Below, piece after piece: positions 10,386 through 20,387 of a stretch of DNA of 64,000 bases. Source of the stretch: Zhongshania aliphaticivorans (lineage in GTDB: Bacteria; Pseudomonadota; Gammaproteobacteria; Pseudomonadales; Spongiibacteraceae); assembly GCF_902705875.1 (NCBI RefSeq), contig NZ_CACSIK010000001.1, forward strand, positions 632,742-696,741, written 5' to 3'. Position 1 is the stretch's first letter. Each line of letters starts with the position of its first letter. The notes beneath the pieces are model-generated. The model was not told the DNA's origin, did not search any database, and saw nothing but the letters and a program-made list of their open reading frames with translations. The position numbers and the translations under genes are program-made.

Positions 10386-10952
10386 ATGAGTATTAAGGCC
10401 GATAAGTGGATTCGCCGTATGGCTGAGAGTGAGGGAATGATTGAGCCCTTTGAGCCAGGGCAGATTCGTACCCGCGACGACGCCAAAATTATTTCTTATG
10501 GCACCTCCAGTTACGGTTACGACGTAAGGTGTTCGAATGAGTTTAAGGTGTTTACGAATACGTATTCGGCAACGGTAGATCCTAAGGCTTTTGACGAAAG
10601 AAGTTTTGTTGATATTACGGCAGATTATTGCATTATTCCGCCTAACTCTTTTGCGCTAGCGCGTACCGTTGAGTATTTTCGCATTCCACGTAGTGTGCTT
10701 ACCATGTGCTTGGGGAAATCTACCTACGCCCGCTGTGGGATTATTGTGAATGTCACGCCTTTAGAGCCTGAGTGGGAGGGGCATGTGACATTAGAGTTTT
10801 CGAATACAACGACCTTGCCGGCAAAAATTTATGCTAATGAAGGTGTGGCACAAATGTTGTTTTTTGAGTCTGATGAAATATGCGATGTGAGCTATAAAGA
10901 TCGTGGTGGCAAGTACCAAGGGCAAACCGGTGTCACCCTGCCTAAAACTTAA
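10386..10952 (+). CDS. dcd: dCTP deaminase
   Basis: It deaminates dCTP to dUTP, the main source of dUMP for thymidylate synthesis in many proteobacteria. The 188-residue length is the family norm. Diagnostic segments are [15 protein letters not shown], the nucleotide-binding [10 protein letters not shown] and [18 protein letters not shown], which carries the catalytic Glu. The C-terminus ends in [15 protein letters not shown], the flexible lid that closes over the triphosphate. The start is supported by GGGGATGG just upstream of the ATG. The neighbouring apbC-dcd order is common in gammaproteobacteria. Confidence 0.97.
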   Translation: MSIKADKWIRRMAESEGMIEPFEPGQIRTRDDAKIISYGTSSYGYDVRCSNEFKVFTNTYSATVDPKAFDERSFVDITADYCIIPPNSFALARTVEYFRIPRSVLTMCLGKSTYARCGIIVNVTPLEPEWEGHVTLEFSNTTTLPAKIYANEGVAQMLFFESDEICDVSYKDRGGKYQGQTGVTLPKT

Positions 10953-10966
10953 GCAGTTTAGCGTAG

Positions 10967-11779
10967 CTATAGACCCTTGACGGTATTGCCGTCGAGGGTG
11001 GCTTTAATCAGATCTAGTTTGTAAACCTCGTCATCTTCTCGTTGTTCTAGTTTTACAATGATGTAATTCCAGTCTTTTGCTAACCAAATAGTGGTTTCAC
11101 TGCTGCTGCCTGCGCGGGAGCGTAGCAATTTCACGGTGCGCAGCTTCCCCGCTTCGCTGCTAATGGTTTCTTCACCCAATTCTTTTACGGTATAGGTTTT
11201 GTGTTTACCACGATTAACAACCGTCAGACTCATTTCATCTTTGAGGCGGTTGTTAATAATCGCTTCCCTCATTTTAAGTTGGCCGCTGAGCTGGTCAAAG
11301 GTGTCGTCACTAATGTCTGATGACCAAGGCTTACGATATTTACTGTCGCTGGCAGAATGGGTTGACCAGTCAAAATTAATAAACTGGTCCTGCTTACTGC
11401 TCATATTGTTCTCGTATTCGTAGTGCAGTGGGCGTATGCCCTCAGCGGAATTTTCTATAAGGCTTTCTTCTTTTACTTTAATGAACAAGAGTTTGGCGTG
11501 TTGGGATAGCAGCCAATTGTCACCTTGTTTGCTGAGTGTGCGGGTTGCATTGGTGCTTAAGCTATTGCTGCTGATTTTATATTCTGCACTGTAAGGGAGA
11601 ATCGCGGCAGTTTGTTCTGCGTGTTGATTGGGTGGTGGCGTAATTGCGGAGTTGTTTAAGTTGGTGTTAATGCTGTTATCAATAGCAAACGTTGGGCTGT
11701 GGAGGGCAAGCATGAGACAGGCAGACAGGCTAATCTTGCTGAAATAATACGCCACTTTCGGGTAGTTCTTTGTCATCAA
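10967..11779 (-). CDS. DUF3108 domain-containing exported protein
   Basis: A 270-residue protein of unknown function. It has an N-terminal hydrophobic stretch resembling a signal peptide (ISLSACLMLALHSPTFA). The mature part matches the DUF3108 pattern: an AEYKISSNSL start, repeated beta-strand-like segments, and the Lys/Arg-rich strand TVKLLRSRAGSSSETTIWLAKDWNYIIVKLEQRE near the end. DUF3108 proteins are periplasmic beta-rich proteins often found next to purN in gammaproteobacteria, as here. The start overlaps the end of purN by 50 bases in another frame. A shorter start would remove the signal peptide, so the overlap is probably real. No enzymatic motif is visible. Confidence 0.75.
   Translation of the reverse strand: MMTKNYPKVAYYFSKISLSACLMLALHSPTFAIDNSINTNLNNSAITPPPNQHAEQTAAILPYSAEYKISSNSLSTNATRTLSKQGDNWLLSQHAKLLFIKVKEESLIENSAEGIRPLHYEYENNMSSKQDQFINFDWSTHSASDSKYRKPWSSDISDDTFDQLSGQLKMREAIINNRLKDEMSLTVVNRGKHKTYTVKELGEETISSEAGKLRTVKLLRSRAGSSSETTIWLAKDWNYIIVKLEQREDDEVYKLDLIKATLDGNTVKGL
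10973..10999. terminator. Hairpin at the dcd/DUF3108 convergence
   Basis: An 11-bp stem with one G-U pair and a 5-base loop lies 20 bases past dcd, inside the last codons of the convergent DUF3108 gene. It could end the dcd transcript, but the T tract is poor. Confidence 0.35.
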
Positions 11780-12380
11780 GCACCGCCTTTGAATTTTGTA
11801 AACTCAAACGTCCTTCCGCGAACCATTGCGCGGCTAGGGGATAGATTGTGTGTTCTTTGGACAAGACCCGTGCTGAAAGGGTTGCAGTATCATCACCATT
11901 AAATATCGGTATTTTTGCCTGAATTATGGCGGGCCCGCCGTCTAGCTCCTCGGTAACAAAGTGAACAGTGGCTCCGGCTTCGCTGTCACCGGCGTCAAGG
12001 GCTCGCTGGTGTGTGTTTAGGCCGGGGTATTTTGGCAGGAGTGAGGGGTGGATGTTTATTAATCTGCCTAAATAGTGGCGGACAAACTCTGGAGTGAGGA
12101 TGCGCATAAATCCAGCAAGAATAATTAGGTCAGCATTGTAGCTGTCGATTTGATTTTGTAGGGCGGTATCAAATTCGTGTCGGCTGGCAAATTTTTTGTG
12201 GTCAATACAGGCAGTTGGAATGCCGGCTTGTTGGGCACGGACAAGACCAAAGGCATCGGCTTTGTTGCTGATAACGGCGCTAATTATTGTATTTGGTAGT
12301 GTCTTGTTATTGCAGGCATCAATAAATGCCTGCAAGTTGGAGCCACTACCAGATAGAAGGACTACCAGCTTGCAGGGCAT
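11730..12380 (-). CDS. purN: Phosphoribosylglycinamide formyltransferase
   Basis: This is the third step of de novo purine synthesis: it transfers a formyl group from 10-formyltetrahydrofolate to GAR. I chose the ATG at 12380 (MPCKLVVLLSGSGSNLQAF) because family members begin right before this nucleotide-binding segment. The frame is open 21 codons further upstream, but that part overlaps purM. Catalytic signatures are GFMRILTPEFV, INIHPSLLPKYPGLNTH with the active-site His, and the Asp-containing GATVHFVTEELDGGP. It lies 4 bases after the purM stop, so the two are one transcript. Confidence 0.95.
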   Translation of the reverse strand: MPCKLVVLLSGSGSNLQAFIDACNNKTLPNTIISAVISNKADAFGLVRAQQAGIPTACIDHKKFASRHEFDTALQNQIDSYNADLIILAGFMRILTPEFVRHYLGRLINIHPSLLPKYPGLNTHQRALDAGDSEAGATVHFVTEELDGGPAIIQAKIPIFNGDDTATLSARVLSKEHTIYPLAAQWFAEGRLSLQNSKAVLDDKELPESGVLFQQD

Positions 12381-12384
12381 AAAT

Positions 12385-13434
12385 TTATAGGCCTTCAATA
12401 ACGACTTTTGGTTCGTCTTCCCCTGCAGCCTCAATACTACCAATCAACATGGCGGTTTCGCCCTGCTGGTTAAGCATATCAATAACGCCTTCAGTGTCAT
12501 CGGCTGCGACGGCCAGTACCATGCCAATGCCGCAATTAAATGTGCGGTACATTTCTCGGGCTTCGACATTGCCTTGTTCTTGTAGCCAGTTGAATATGGC
12601 GGGGCGGTCCCAGCTGTTGCCGTCGATTACTGCTTTGGTATTACGGGGCAGTACTCGTGGGATGTTCTCTAACAGGCCGCCACCGGTAATGTGGGCAAGC
12701 GCATTGACCCGATATTGTTTAATCGCACGCAAGACTGGTTTAATGTAAATTTTTGTGGGTGCCAGCAATGTTTCGCCCAAGGTGCTGTCGCCAAAAACTT
12801 GGTCGAGCTTGGCACCGCTATGTTCAATGATTTTGCGAACCAATGAATAGCCGTTGGAGTGCGGGCCGGATGAGGTGACGCCGATAAGCTGGTCACCTAT
12901 GCGGACAGAGCTGCCATCGATGATATCGGCTTTTTCTACCACGCCCACGCAGAATCCGGCCAGATCGTAATCATCGCCTTCATACATGCCTGGCATTTCA
13001 GCAGTTTCGCCACCGACTAGGGCGCAGCCGGCTTGCTCACAGCCATTGCCAATACCGCTAACCACATTGGCGGCAATATCGACATTTAACGCGCCAGTAG
13101 CATAGTAATCGAGGAAAAATAAAGGCTCTGCACCGGTAACGAGTAGATCGTTGACGCACATGGCGACCAGGTCGATGCCGATGGTGTCGTGAATACCGAC
13201 TTCCATCGCCAGTTTTAGCTTGGTGCCGACACCATCGGTGCCAGAAACTAAAACAGGCTCTTTGTAGCCAGTGGGAATTTGGCAGAGTGCACCAAATCCA
13301 CCAAGGCCACTCATGACCTCGGCGCGACGTGTGCGTTTTGCCACATCTTTGATGCGTTCTACTAGGGCGTCACCGGCATCGATGTCTACGCCGGCGTCTT
13401 TGTAACTTAAGCTTGGCTTACTGGTGTCAGTCAT
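12385..13434 (-). CDS. purM: Phosphoribosylformylglycinamidine cyclo-ligase
   Basis: This is the fifth step of purine synthesis, closing FGAM to AIR with ATP. The 349-residue protein has the AIR synthase N-domain ([20 protein letters not shown], then [15 protein letters not shown]) and the C-domain ([18 protein letters not shown] and [16 protein letters not shown]). The order purM-purN is the usual proteobacterial operon. The upstream gap to the divergent DUF2066 gene is 152 bases and must contain both promoters. I see no clear PurR operator in it. Confidence 0.97.
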   Translation of the reverse strand: MTDTSKPSLSYKDAGVDIDAGDALVERIKDVAKRTRRAEVMSGLGGFGALCQIPTGYKEPVLVSGTDGVGTKLKLAMEVGIHDTIGIDLVAMCVNDLLVTGAEPLFFLDYYATGALNVDIAANVVSGIGNGCEQAGCALVGGETAEMPGMYEGDDYDLAGFCVGVVEKADIIDGSSVRIGDQLIGVTSSGPHSNGYSLVRKIIEHSGAKLDQVFGDSTLGETLLAPTKIYIKPVLRAIKQYRVNALAHITGGGLLENIPRVLPRNTKAVIDGNSWDRPAIFNWLQEQGNVEAREMYRTFNCGIGMVLAVAADDTEGVIDMLNQQGETAMLIGSIEAAGEDEPKVVIEGL

Positions 13435-13586
13435 AATTGTTGGCTGTCCTCTAAGAGGGCGCTATTCTAGCTTGAATGAGAGTTTAATTCAGCAGCAAAA
13501 AGGTGACTTTTTGCCACTAGTCACGACGAGCACATGGTGGCTTGCTACAATAGCTGCTCGCAGCATGAAAAAAGGACGTATATAAA

Positions 13587-14660
13587 GTGAGGCAAATTAT
13601 TCGGGCGCTGGCATCAGTATTTGCTGTTCTGACGGCGTTGTCTGGTCAGGCAGCGGTTGTTAGTAATTTATATGATGAGCAGCTTCTGGTTGAATCCCAG
13701 TCTCGTACGGCACTGAAACAGGGTGCCGGATTGGCCTTGGAGCAGGTTTTTGTGCGGGTTTCTGGGCGTCGTCAAGTTGCTGATAACCCTGTTGTGGCTG
13801 AAGCTCTTGCCGCTCCAGAGCCATTTATGACCCAGTATCGCTACCAGCGAAGTAAAAATGATGAGGGTGAAGATGAGTTGATGTTGAAGCTGAGCTTTTC
13901 GCCGCGGCAGGTAAACGCCACATTGCAGTCTGCCGGTTTGCCAATTTGGTCAGCAAATCGTCCTGCGGTTTTAGTGTGGCTAGTGGCAGATACTATCGAG
14001 GGACGGAAGTTTGTGGGTGCCGATGCAGATGCCGAGCTTTTAACCGCTTTGCATAGTGAGGCTCAGCGGCGGGGTGTTGTCGTCCAAATGCCTTTATTTG
14101 ATTTGGCTGATTCTGCTAGCTTGAGTGTTAAGCAGGCTTGGGAAATGTCCGTCGATGATATACAGCAGGCTTCTAGCCGCTATTCCACGCCGTTTATTTT
14201 GATGGGAAGGGTTTCGCAATTTTCGACAGGACAGTGGATTGGGAGTTGGGTGTTGTTGCAGGGGGCTGAGTCGCTTCGCTTGGATAGTGAGGGCCTAACC
14301 GCGACAGATGTTTTGGCTGCGCCCATCGATTACCTGGCGGATATGCAGGCGGCAACCTATTCGGTTTCAGCTGGAGCGGGGAGTAGTGCCAATACGACTA
14401 TTCATGTGTCTGGTGTAAATAGTTTTGCAAGCTATGCGAGTTTAGTGACCTACCTTGAGGGTTTGGCGGTTATCCAGCACGCTAACACAGTCTGGTTAAA
14501 TAAAGATGAGCTGATCTTAGAGTTAGTACTCAATGATGACATGGAAAAAGTGCGTCGATTTTTAACCCTCGATGGGCGCTTACTTGAGAGTGCGAATGTA
14601 AGCCAAAGCTTGCCTGTGTCGGTGCGAGGTTATTATAAGTGGACAGGGCGAAATCAGTGA
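13587..14660 (+). CDS. DUF2066 domain-containing exported protein
   Basis: A 357-residue protein of unknown function with a GTG start and a signal peptide (ALASVFAVLTALSGQAA). The body matches the DUF2066 family: the LYDEQLLVESQSRTALKQGAGLALEQVFVRVSG opening and the LVWLVADTIEGRKFVGAD segment. These proteins are predicted to be periplasmic and are typically encoded between purM and perM/hda in gammaproteobacteria, exactly as here. The gene ends in a 4-base overlap (GTGA) with the next gene, which suggests translational coupling. Confidence 0.8.
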   Translation: MRQIIRALASVFAVLTALSGQAAVVSNLYDEQLLVESQSRTALKQGAGLALEQVFVRVSGRRQVADNPVVAEALAAPEPFMTQYRYQRSKNDEGEDELMLKLSFSPRQVNATLQSAGLPIWSANRPAVLVWLVADTIEGRKFVGADADAELLTALHSEAQRRGVVVQMPLFDLADSASLSVKQAWEMSVDDIQQASSRYSTPFILMGRVSQFSTGQWIGSWVLLQGAESLRLDSEGLTATDVLAAPIDYLADMQAATYSVSAGAGSSANTTIHVSGVNSFASYASLVTYLEGLAVIQHANTVWLNKDELILELVLNDDMEKVRRFLTLDGRLLESANVSQSLPVSVRGYYKWTGRNQ

Positions 14661-15745
14661 TTTCTATATCCAAGCCCGTATGGGGGCTACTTGCAGCGAT
14701 TGCTGTTATTTTAGTCCTACATTTATTGTCGCCAATACTGATGCCGTTTTTGTTGGCAGCGGTGCTAGCTTATATTGGCGACCCGCTGGCCGATCGGCTA
14801 GAAGCGCGAGGGATGGGTAGAACTGCAGCTGTTGTTACGGTGTTTGTGCTGCTAACGGTATTTGCTGTACTGGCGCTATTAATAACGGTACCTCTATTGA
14901 TTGAACAGATTCAATTATTAATTGAGCGAATTTATGATGGCCTGGCATGGATTCAAGAGACAGGTTTGCCCACCTTGAGGCAATATCTTGATTTGCCAGA
15001 GCAATCTAAGCCAATGGAGGCCGCGAAGGATGCCCTGAGTGAACACTGGGAAAGTGCAGGAGGGATTCTTTTTTATTTATGGGAAAAGGTCACTGGTTCC
15101 AGTTTGGCGTTATTAACTTGGGTGGCTAATGCGACATTGGTGCCTGTGGTCACATTTTATTTGCTGCGGGACTGGGATGTGCTTATGGCGGCGATTCGCA
15201 ATTTATTACCGCGTTCAGTAGAGGCGCAAACTGTTGTTATAGCACGGCAATGTGATGAAATCTTGGGAGCATTTGCGCGCGGGCAGTTGCTGGTAATGAT
15301 GGCGCTTGCATTAATATATACAGTGGGGCTCTGGTTTGTTGGGCTCGATCTCGCCTTGGTTTTAGGCTTGGTTGCCGGATTGGCGAGTATCGTCCCGTAT
15401 TTGGGGGTGATTGTCGGTATTTCTGCTGCTGGTTTAGCCGCATTTTTCCAGTTCGACAGCGTGTGGCTATTAGTTGGGGTGGCGGCGGTGTTTGGCGTTG
15501 GTCAGGCGCTTGAGTCAATGATATTAACGCCAATGTTGGTGGGTGAGAAAATTGGTTTACACCCGGTTGTGGTTATTTTTGCCATACTAGTTGGTGGGCA
15601 GCTGTTCGGCTTTGTTGGGATATTACTCGCATTGCCTGTTGCTGCAGTAATAAAAGTAATGATTAATCATCTACATGACTATTATAAACGTAGTGAGCTT
15701 TATGAGGATAAATGTGAAGCGGCTAAACCAGAAGCTCCTGAGTAA
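14657..15745 (+). CDS. AI-2E family transporter, PerM-like
   Basis: A polytopic membrane protein of the PerM/AI-2 exporter superfamily, about 362 residues. There are hydrophobic segments at the N-terminus (VWGLLAAIAVILVLHLLSPILMPFLLAAVLAYI, then a second pair). A long amphipathic region follows, and then a C-terminal bundle with the family motif LALVLGLVAGLASIVPYLGVIVG and LALPVAAVIKVMI. The frame is open to a GTG at 14639, but the GTG at 14657 gives the compact GTGA overlap with the previous stop. Transport substrate is not known for most members. The gene's stop overlaps the hda ATG by one base. Confidence 0.85.
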   Translation: MISISKPVWGLLAAIAVILVLHLLSPILMPFLLAAVLAYIGDPLADRLEARGMGRTAAVVTVFVLLTVFAVLALLITVPLLIEQIQLLIERIYDGLAWIQETGLPTLRQYLDLPEQSKPMEAAKDALSEHWESAGGILFYLWEKVTGSSLALLTWVANATLVPVVTFYLLRDWDVLMAAIRNLLPRSVEAQTVVIARQCDEILGAFARGQLLVMMALALIYTVGLWFVGLDLALVLGLVAGLASIVPYLGVIVGISAAGLAAFFQFDSVWLLVGVAAVFGVGQALESMILTPMLVGEKIGLHPVVVIFAILVGGQLFGFVGILLALPVAAVIKVMINHLHDYYKRSELYEDKCEAAKPEAPE

Positions 15746-16440
15746 TGATTAGCCCTCAATTGCCATTGGCCTTAAAACTTGATGCAGATGCGACCTTTAG
15801 TAATTTTTATACACCCGAACATCATGGTTTGCTAGTTTCTCAGCTTCAGCAGCAGGCAATTGGTGTGGGAGATAAGTGGGTTTATTTGCATGGTGTGGGT
15901 GGCCGAAGCCACCTGTTACAGGCGTGTTGCCATCTTGCTGAGGAAGCTGGTCGGTATGCTCGTTATATTCCCTTAGCAGAGTTGGTTGATTTTGACCCAG
16001 AGGCGATGTTGGAGGGGGCTGAGCATTTAGATTTGCTGTGCCTTGATGATATTCAGTTGATTGCTGGCCATGAGCAGTGGGAAAGAGCTATTTTTAATTG
16101 TTACAACAGAATGTTAAGTACTGATGCGCGCTTGCTGATTTCAGCTTCGGTAGCAGTTTCGCAATTAGACGTTAATTTGCGGGACTTACAGTCTCGTTTG
16201 CAGAGTTTAAGTAGTTATAGATTGTCGGAGTTAAGTGAGCCTGAGCGAATGGCAGCGTTGCAGTATAAGGCAAAAACACGGGGTATCATTATATCTGATG
16301 CCGTGGCTGAGTATATTTATACTCGTTGTAAGCGTGACGCAAAGAGTTTGTTTGATTTGTTAAATGTGTTGGATAGGCTGAGTCTTGTCGAACAGCGAAA
16401 ACTGACAATCCCGTTTGTAAAACAGGCGATGGATTGGTGA
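15745..16440 (+). CDS. hda: DnaA regulatory inactivator Hda
   Basis: Hda is a DnaA-like AAA+ protein that, with the DNA-loaded beta clamp, stimulates ATP hydrolysis by DnaA and so prevents re-initiation of replication. The 231-residue protein starts with SPQLPLALKL, which contains the clamp-binding QLPL-type motif. It has the reduced Walker A-like segment GVGGRSHLLQA, the Walker B segment LLCLDDIQLIAG, and the sensor region NLRDLQSRLQ. DnaA's DNA-binding domain is absent, as expected. The TAATG junction with the upstream transporter indicates one transcript, a conserved gammaproteobacterial arrangement. Confidence 0.93.
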   Translation: MISPQLPLALKLDADATFSNFYTPEHHGLLVSQLQQQAIGVGDKWVYLHGVGGRSHLLQACCHLAEEAGRYARYIPLAELVDFDPEAMLEGAEHLDLLCLDDIQLIAGHEQWERAIFNCYNRMLSTDARLLISASVAVSQLDVNLRDLQSRLQSLSSYRLSELSEPERMAALQYKAKTRGIIISDAVAEYIYTRCKRDAKSLFDLLNVLDRLSLVEQRKLTIPFVKQAMDW

Positions 16441-16699
16441 ATTTAGCGTAAATAATTGTGAATAAGGGTAATTACAGCTATTTTTAGGCTGAAGGAGGGA
16501 ACTCACTTGAGATTGCACCCTCTTAGCCGCTGAAATCATTGCTAAAACGTTTTTTTTAATTGCTCAGTGCAATTACTGATTGGCTTGGTAAAATTACACA
16601 AAATCAGACGTGCAAGCAGTGGTGCTCGTGTTATTCTGGTGTTATGACGTGCTCACACGGCATAGTTAAGGAAGTTTTAAAAAAATTAGGGGGAGAGTT

Positions 16700-17815
16700 A
16701 TGCGTAAAGTCCTATTAAGTGCTGCAATTACTGCAGCGATGTGTCCGTCATTGGCATCTGCTGCTGAAGATGGAAAATGGTATCTAAACCCAGCAATTGG
16801 TTACATGGTTTTCGATGGAGATCGTGACCTTGATCCTACTGCAGTTGGTATCGTTGGTGCTGAATACAAGCTTGATCAAGACTGGGGCGTCGAAGCCCGT
16901 GCTTTTTACAGCGATGCTGAGCATTACCGTGGCAACAGCAATCTAGATCAAGAAGTTCTTGGTGCTAGCCTTGATGTTCTGCGCTATTTTGGCGGAGAGT
17001 CAAAATTAACGCCATACATGGCTGGTGGTATCGGCTTGGTTGATGCCAATCCTGCTACTGGAGCATATAACGCACAAACCCAGTTAAATGCCGGTGGTGG
17101 TGTTCGTTATGCGTTGGATGATGCTTGGTCAGTACGTACTGATGCGCGTTATATCTATGGTACCGACAACGAAACAGCAGATGGTATTGTGTCTGTAGGT
17201 ATAAGCTATGCCTTTGGTGGTAGTGCTGCTGCTCCAGCTCCTATGCCTGCTCCTGCGCCAGTTACTGGTGATGCAGATGCTGATGGTGTTGAAGATGGTG
17301 TGGATCAATGCTCTGGTACACCAGCAGGTGTTGCGGTTGATGCGAAAGGTTGTGCGCTAGATAAAGACGGAGACGGCGTACCAAACTTCCGTGATAAATG
17401 CCCAAATACACCAGCGGGTCGTCAAGTAGACAAGTTTGGTTGTAAATTTGTGCTTAAGCACACTGAGAGCATCAAGTTAGAAATTAACTTTGCTAATAAC
17501 TCTGATGCGATTCCTGCGGCTTATGCTGCTGAGCTGAAAAAAGTTGCTGACTTTATGAATAAGTTTGGCAGCACAGCAACAGTGGTTGAAGGTCATGCGG
17601 ATAGCAATGGTGCTGCAGCTTATAACAAGCAGCTTTCTCAGCGTCGTGCTGATGCCGTTCGTAATGCATTGATCCGCGATTATGGTATCGCTGCAAATCG
17701 TTTGAGCGCAGTTGGCTACGGTGAAGAGCGTCCAATTGCTGATAACAAAACATCAGCTGGTCGTGCTGCAAACCGTCGTGTTATTGCGGTTGTACCGGTT
17801 GAAGTTGTTGAGTAA
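16700..17815 (+). CDS. OmpA/OprF-like outer membrane porin with thrombospondin type 3 repeats
   Basis: This is an outer-membrane protein that links the membrane to peptidoglycan. The 371-residue protein has a signal peptide (SAAITAAMCPSLASA), an eight-stranded beta-barrel to about residue 173 (ending VSVGISYAFGG), and a Pro/Ala linker. Calcium-binding TSP3 repeats follow (DADADGVEDGVDQC and DKDGDGVPNFRDKC). The C-terminal OmpA domain carries NNSDAIP and LSQRRADAVRNAL for diaminopimelate binding. The Shine-Dalgarno GGGGGAG is very strong and an excellent terminator follows, as expected for an abundant protein. The 259 bases upstream must hold the promoter; no operator was recognised. Confidence 0.93.
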   Translation: MRKVLLSAAITAAMCPSLASAAEDGKWYLNPAIGYMVFDGDRDLDPTAVGIVGAEYKLDQDWGVEARAFYSDAEHYRGNSNLDQEVLGASLDVLRYFGGESKLTPYMAGGIGLVDANPATGAYNAQTQLNAGGGVRYALDDAWSVRTDARYIYGTDNETADGIVSVGISYAFGGSAAAPAPMPAPAPVTGDADADGVEDGVDQCSGTPAGVAVDAKGCALDKDGDGVPNFRDKCPNTPAGRQVDKFGCKFVLKHTESIKLEINFANNSDAIPAAYAAELKKVADFMNKFGSTATVVEGHADSNGAAAYNKQLSQRRADAVRNALIRDYGIAANRLSAVGYGEERPIADNKTSAGRAANRRVIAVVPVEVVE

Positions 17816-17841
17816 CGTTTGATTCATATAGTGAATCTGTG

Positions 17842-17865
17842 AAGGGGCCTTATGGCCCCTTTTTT
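17842..17865 (+). terminator. Strong rho-independent terminator after the OmpA-like gene
   Basis: Perfect 8-bp stem AAGGGGCC/GGCCCCTT with a TTAT loop and a following T run, 26 bases after the stop codon. Confidence 0.9.
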
Positions 17866-18101
17866 GTTGTATTGAATGCTTGTTTTCTTCCTGCATTAAT
17901 TGCCTTGGCCTTCCCTCTTCTCCTACGTTTTAGCTTACTGTCGGCAGCTTTTCGGCATTAACTCCTTAGTGGCACGGTTCTTGTAGATTATCTCGTATTG
18001 GTGTCATAAATAGTGGTTTTTCACCATTATGGTGCGCTTGTTGACGGCTTTCTGGTGAGGGCTTGGTCCAGATTGGTGCGATCAGCAAAGGGGAGGAATA
18101 A

Positions 18102-20285
18102 ATGATATTTGGCCGTAAAAAACGTAAGCCAATTACGATTGTTGATAAAAAAGTAGTAGATTGGAAATACGCTGTGTGTGGCTATTGCTCTACTGGTTGC
18201 TCTATTGAAGTTGGCTTAAATTCAGAGGGAAAGCCGGTAGCAAGCAGAGGTAAAGGGAATGCCCCTGTTAACCAGGGGAAACTGTGCATCAAGGGTATTT
18301 TTGAGCACGAGTTAAGTGGAACCGCTGGTCGTGGCACGGAGCCGTTAGTTCGCAATAAAATTTACGATAGCTTTCAGCCTGCAAGCTGGGATGTGGCGCT
18401 TGATAAAACAGCCGCAGAATTCATGCGTATCCAAGAAAAATATGGGCGCGATAGCGTAGCGGTTGTTTCCACTGGACAGCTTCTTACGGAAGAGTTTTAT
18501 ACGCTAGGTAAGTTGGTGCGTGGCGTACTAGGCACCAATAATTATGACGGTAATACGACTCTGTGTATGGCGTCGGCGGTGTCTGGTTATAAGCGATCAT
18601 TTGGGGCTGATGGCCCGCCGGGTTGCTATGACGATTTTGAAAGTACTCACTGTCTTTTGGCATTTGGTTCAAACTTGCCAGAACAACACCCTATTATTTA
18701 CTGGCGACTTAAAGAAGCCTTAGAAAAACGTAAGTTTCCACTAATTGTCATTGACCCACGGGTCACCATGTTTGCGCAATTTGCAGACATACACCTTCCT
18801 ATTACGCCAGGTACTGATCTCGTACTTCTTAATGCTTTTGCTCATGTCATTTTGGCTGAGGGGCTGCAGGACGAATCATATATTGCGGCGCACTGTAACG
18901 GTTTTGATGAATTTAAGGCGACAGTGGCAAAATACGACCCCGTTACGGCGTCACGTATTTGTGGTATCGATGCCGATATGATTAAGAATGTAGCGCGAAT
19001 CTATGCTAAAGCCCCCTCTGCAATGAGTATTTGGACAATGGGGATTAATCAAAGTACGCATGGCACCGATGGTGTGTGTGGCATCAATAATTTAAATTTA
19101 ATTACCGGCAATATTGGCATACCCGGTGGCACCAGCCTGTCAATCACCGGACAGTGCAACGCCATGGGAACACGAGAGTGGTCTTCATGTTCTGGTTTGC
19201 CCGGCTACCGGATGCTTGAAAAGCAAGAGCACAGGGATGAGGTAGCTAAGTTTTGGGGTGTGGATGAGGCGTTTTTCCCTGCTAAGCGTGGATTACAGCA
19301 AACCGATATTTTCCCTGCCATTGAGTCTGGAGAGATCAAGGCACTTTGGATCGTGGCAACAAACCCATTAACGTCTATGCCTAATCAGCCACGCATAAAG
19401 AAAGCATTAGAAAAGCTGGAATTCATGGTTGTGCAAGACGGTTATAAAGATTGCGAAACGGTCAATTTTGCCCACGTTTACTTACCGGGCGCACTTTGGG
19501 GGGAGAAAGAAGGCGTACAAACCAATACCGAGCGCAGAGTGAATTTGGTACGCAAATTTGTTGAACCACCAGGGCAGGCTAAACCAGATCACTGGGTATT
19601 TAGCGAGCTTGCAAAACGGTTTGAGCGTGGCCGTGCAATGAGTTTCCCAGAAACCTCGTCAGACATTTTTGATGAAATGAAATCCCTTTCCAAAGGTGAT
19701 AAACGTAATTTAGATATATCAGGCATGAGTCACGATTTAATTGAGGCGCAACGTGGTATCCAGTGGCCCATGAGAGAGGGCGAAGAGACTGGTAATCCTC
19801 GATTATACAGTGATGGCGTATATCCAACGCCCAACGGCAAAGCTAATTTGCTGGCTATGGATTATATCGAAGATAACGAAGTGCCTAATAAGAGTTATCC
19901 GTTTTGGTTAAATAGTGGCCGTGTTGTTGAGCATTTTCATACCCGGACAAAAACAGGAAAAATTGGCAATTTAAATAAGTTTAGCCCCACGCCGTATATG
20001 GAGATGAACCCAGATTCAGCGCGTGAACAAGGTGTTAAACATCAAAGCTATGTGCGATTAGTCTCCAAGCGGGGTGATGCCGTGGTCATGGTGCAGCTCA
20101 CCCAGCGCGTACCTCACAATATGGTGTTTATTCCAATGCACTATCACGATTGTGTGAATCGCTTATCGCTGGGCTTGTTAGATCCATATTCGCGCCAGCC
20201 TGCATTTAAGCAGTGTGCGGTGCGAATTGAACAGATTGATCAACAAGAGGCGGCTCGGCTTAATGTGGAGCGCCGCGCGTTCTGA
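18102..20285 (+). CDS. Molybdopterin oxidoreductase, NapA/NasA-like catalytic subunit
   Basis: A 727-residue bis-MGD enzyme of the DMSO reductase superfamily. Residues 26-62 bind a [4Fe-4S] cluster (Cys26, Cys29, Cys33 and Cys62 in VCGYCSTGC...KLCIKG). Cys155 in TTLCMASAVSGY aligns with the Cys that ligates Mo in nitrate reductases of the NapA/NasA type, and GCYDDFESTHCLLAFGSN follows as in those enzymes. There is no twin-arginine signal, so the protein should be cytoplasmic. The next gene encodes its likely electron-transfer and membrane partner. The real substrate could be nitrate or another oxo-compound. The absence of nearby nitrite reductase or nitrate transport genes leaves this open. 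No maturation chaperone gene of the TorD/NarJ type is nearby. Confidence 0.8.
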   Translation: MIFGRKKRKPITIVDKKVVDWKYAVCGYCSTGCSIEVGLNSEGKPVASRGKGNAPVNQGKLCIKGIFEHELSGTAGRGTEPLVRNKIYDSFQPASWDVALDKTAAEFMRIQEKYGRDSVAVVSTGQLLTEEFYTLGKLVRGVLGTNNYDGNTTLCMASAVSGYKRSFGADGPPGCYDDFESTHCLLAFGSNLPEQHPIIYWRLKEALEKRKFPLIVIDPRVTMFAQFADIHLPITPGTDLVLLNAFAHVILAEGLQDESYIAAHCNGFDEFKATVAKYDPVTASRICGIDADMIKNVARIYAKAPSAMSIWTMGINQSTHGTDGVCGINNLNLITGNIGIPGGTSLSITGQCNAMGTREWSSCSGLPGYRMLEKQEHRDEVAKFWGVDEAFFPAKRGLQQTDIFPAIESGEIKALWIVATNPLTSMPNQPRIKKALEKLEFMVVQDGYKDCETVNFAHVYLPGALWGEKEGVQTNTERRVNLVRKFVEPPGQAKPDHWVFSELAKRFERGRAMSFPETSSDIFDEMKSLSKGDKRNLDISGMSHDLIEAQRGIQWPMREGEETGNPRLYSDGVYPTPNGKANLLAMDYIEDNEVPNKSYPFWLNSGRVVEHFHTRTKTGKIGNLNKFSPTPYMEMNPDSAREQGVKHQSYVRLVSKRGDAVVMVQLTQRVPHNMVFIPMHYHDCVNRLSLGLLDPYSRQPAFKQCAVRIEQIDQQEAARLNVERRAF

Positions 20286-20387
20286 GCCTTTATATCGCTG
20301 CCAGGGTCGGCAGCGCCTTAACTGAATATATTCGAATGAACCGGTGGCAAAACTGTTTGCCTTGTCACCCGATCAAGGGCGGTAAAT

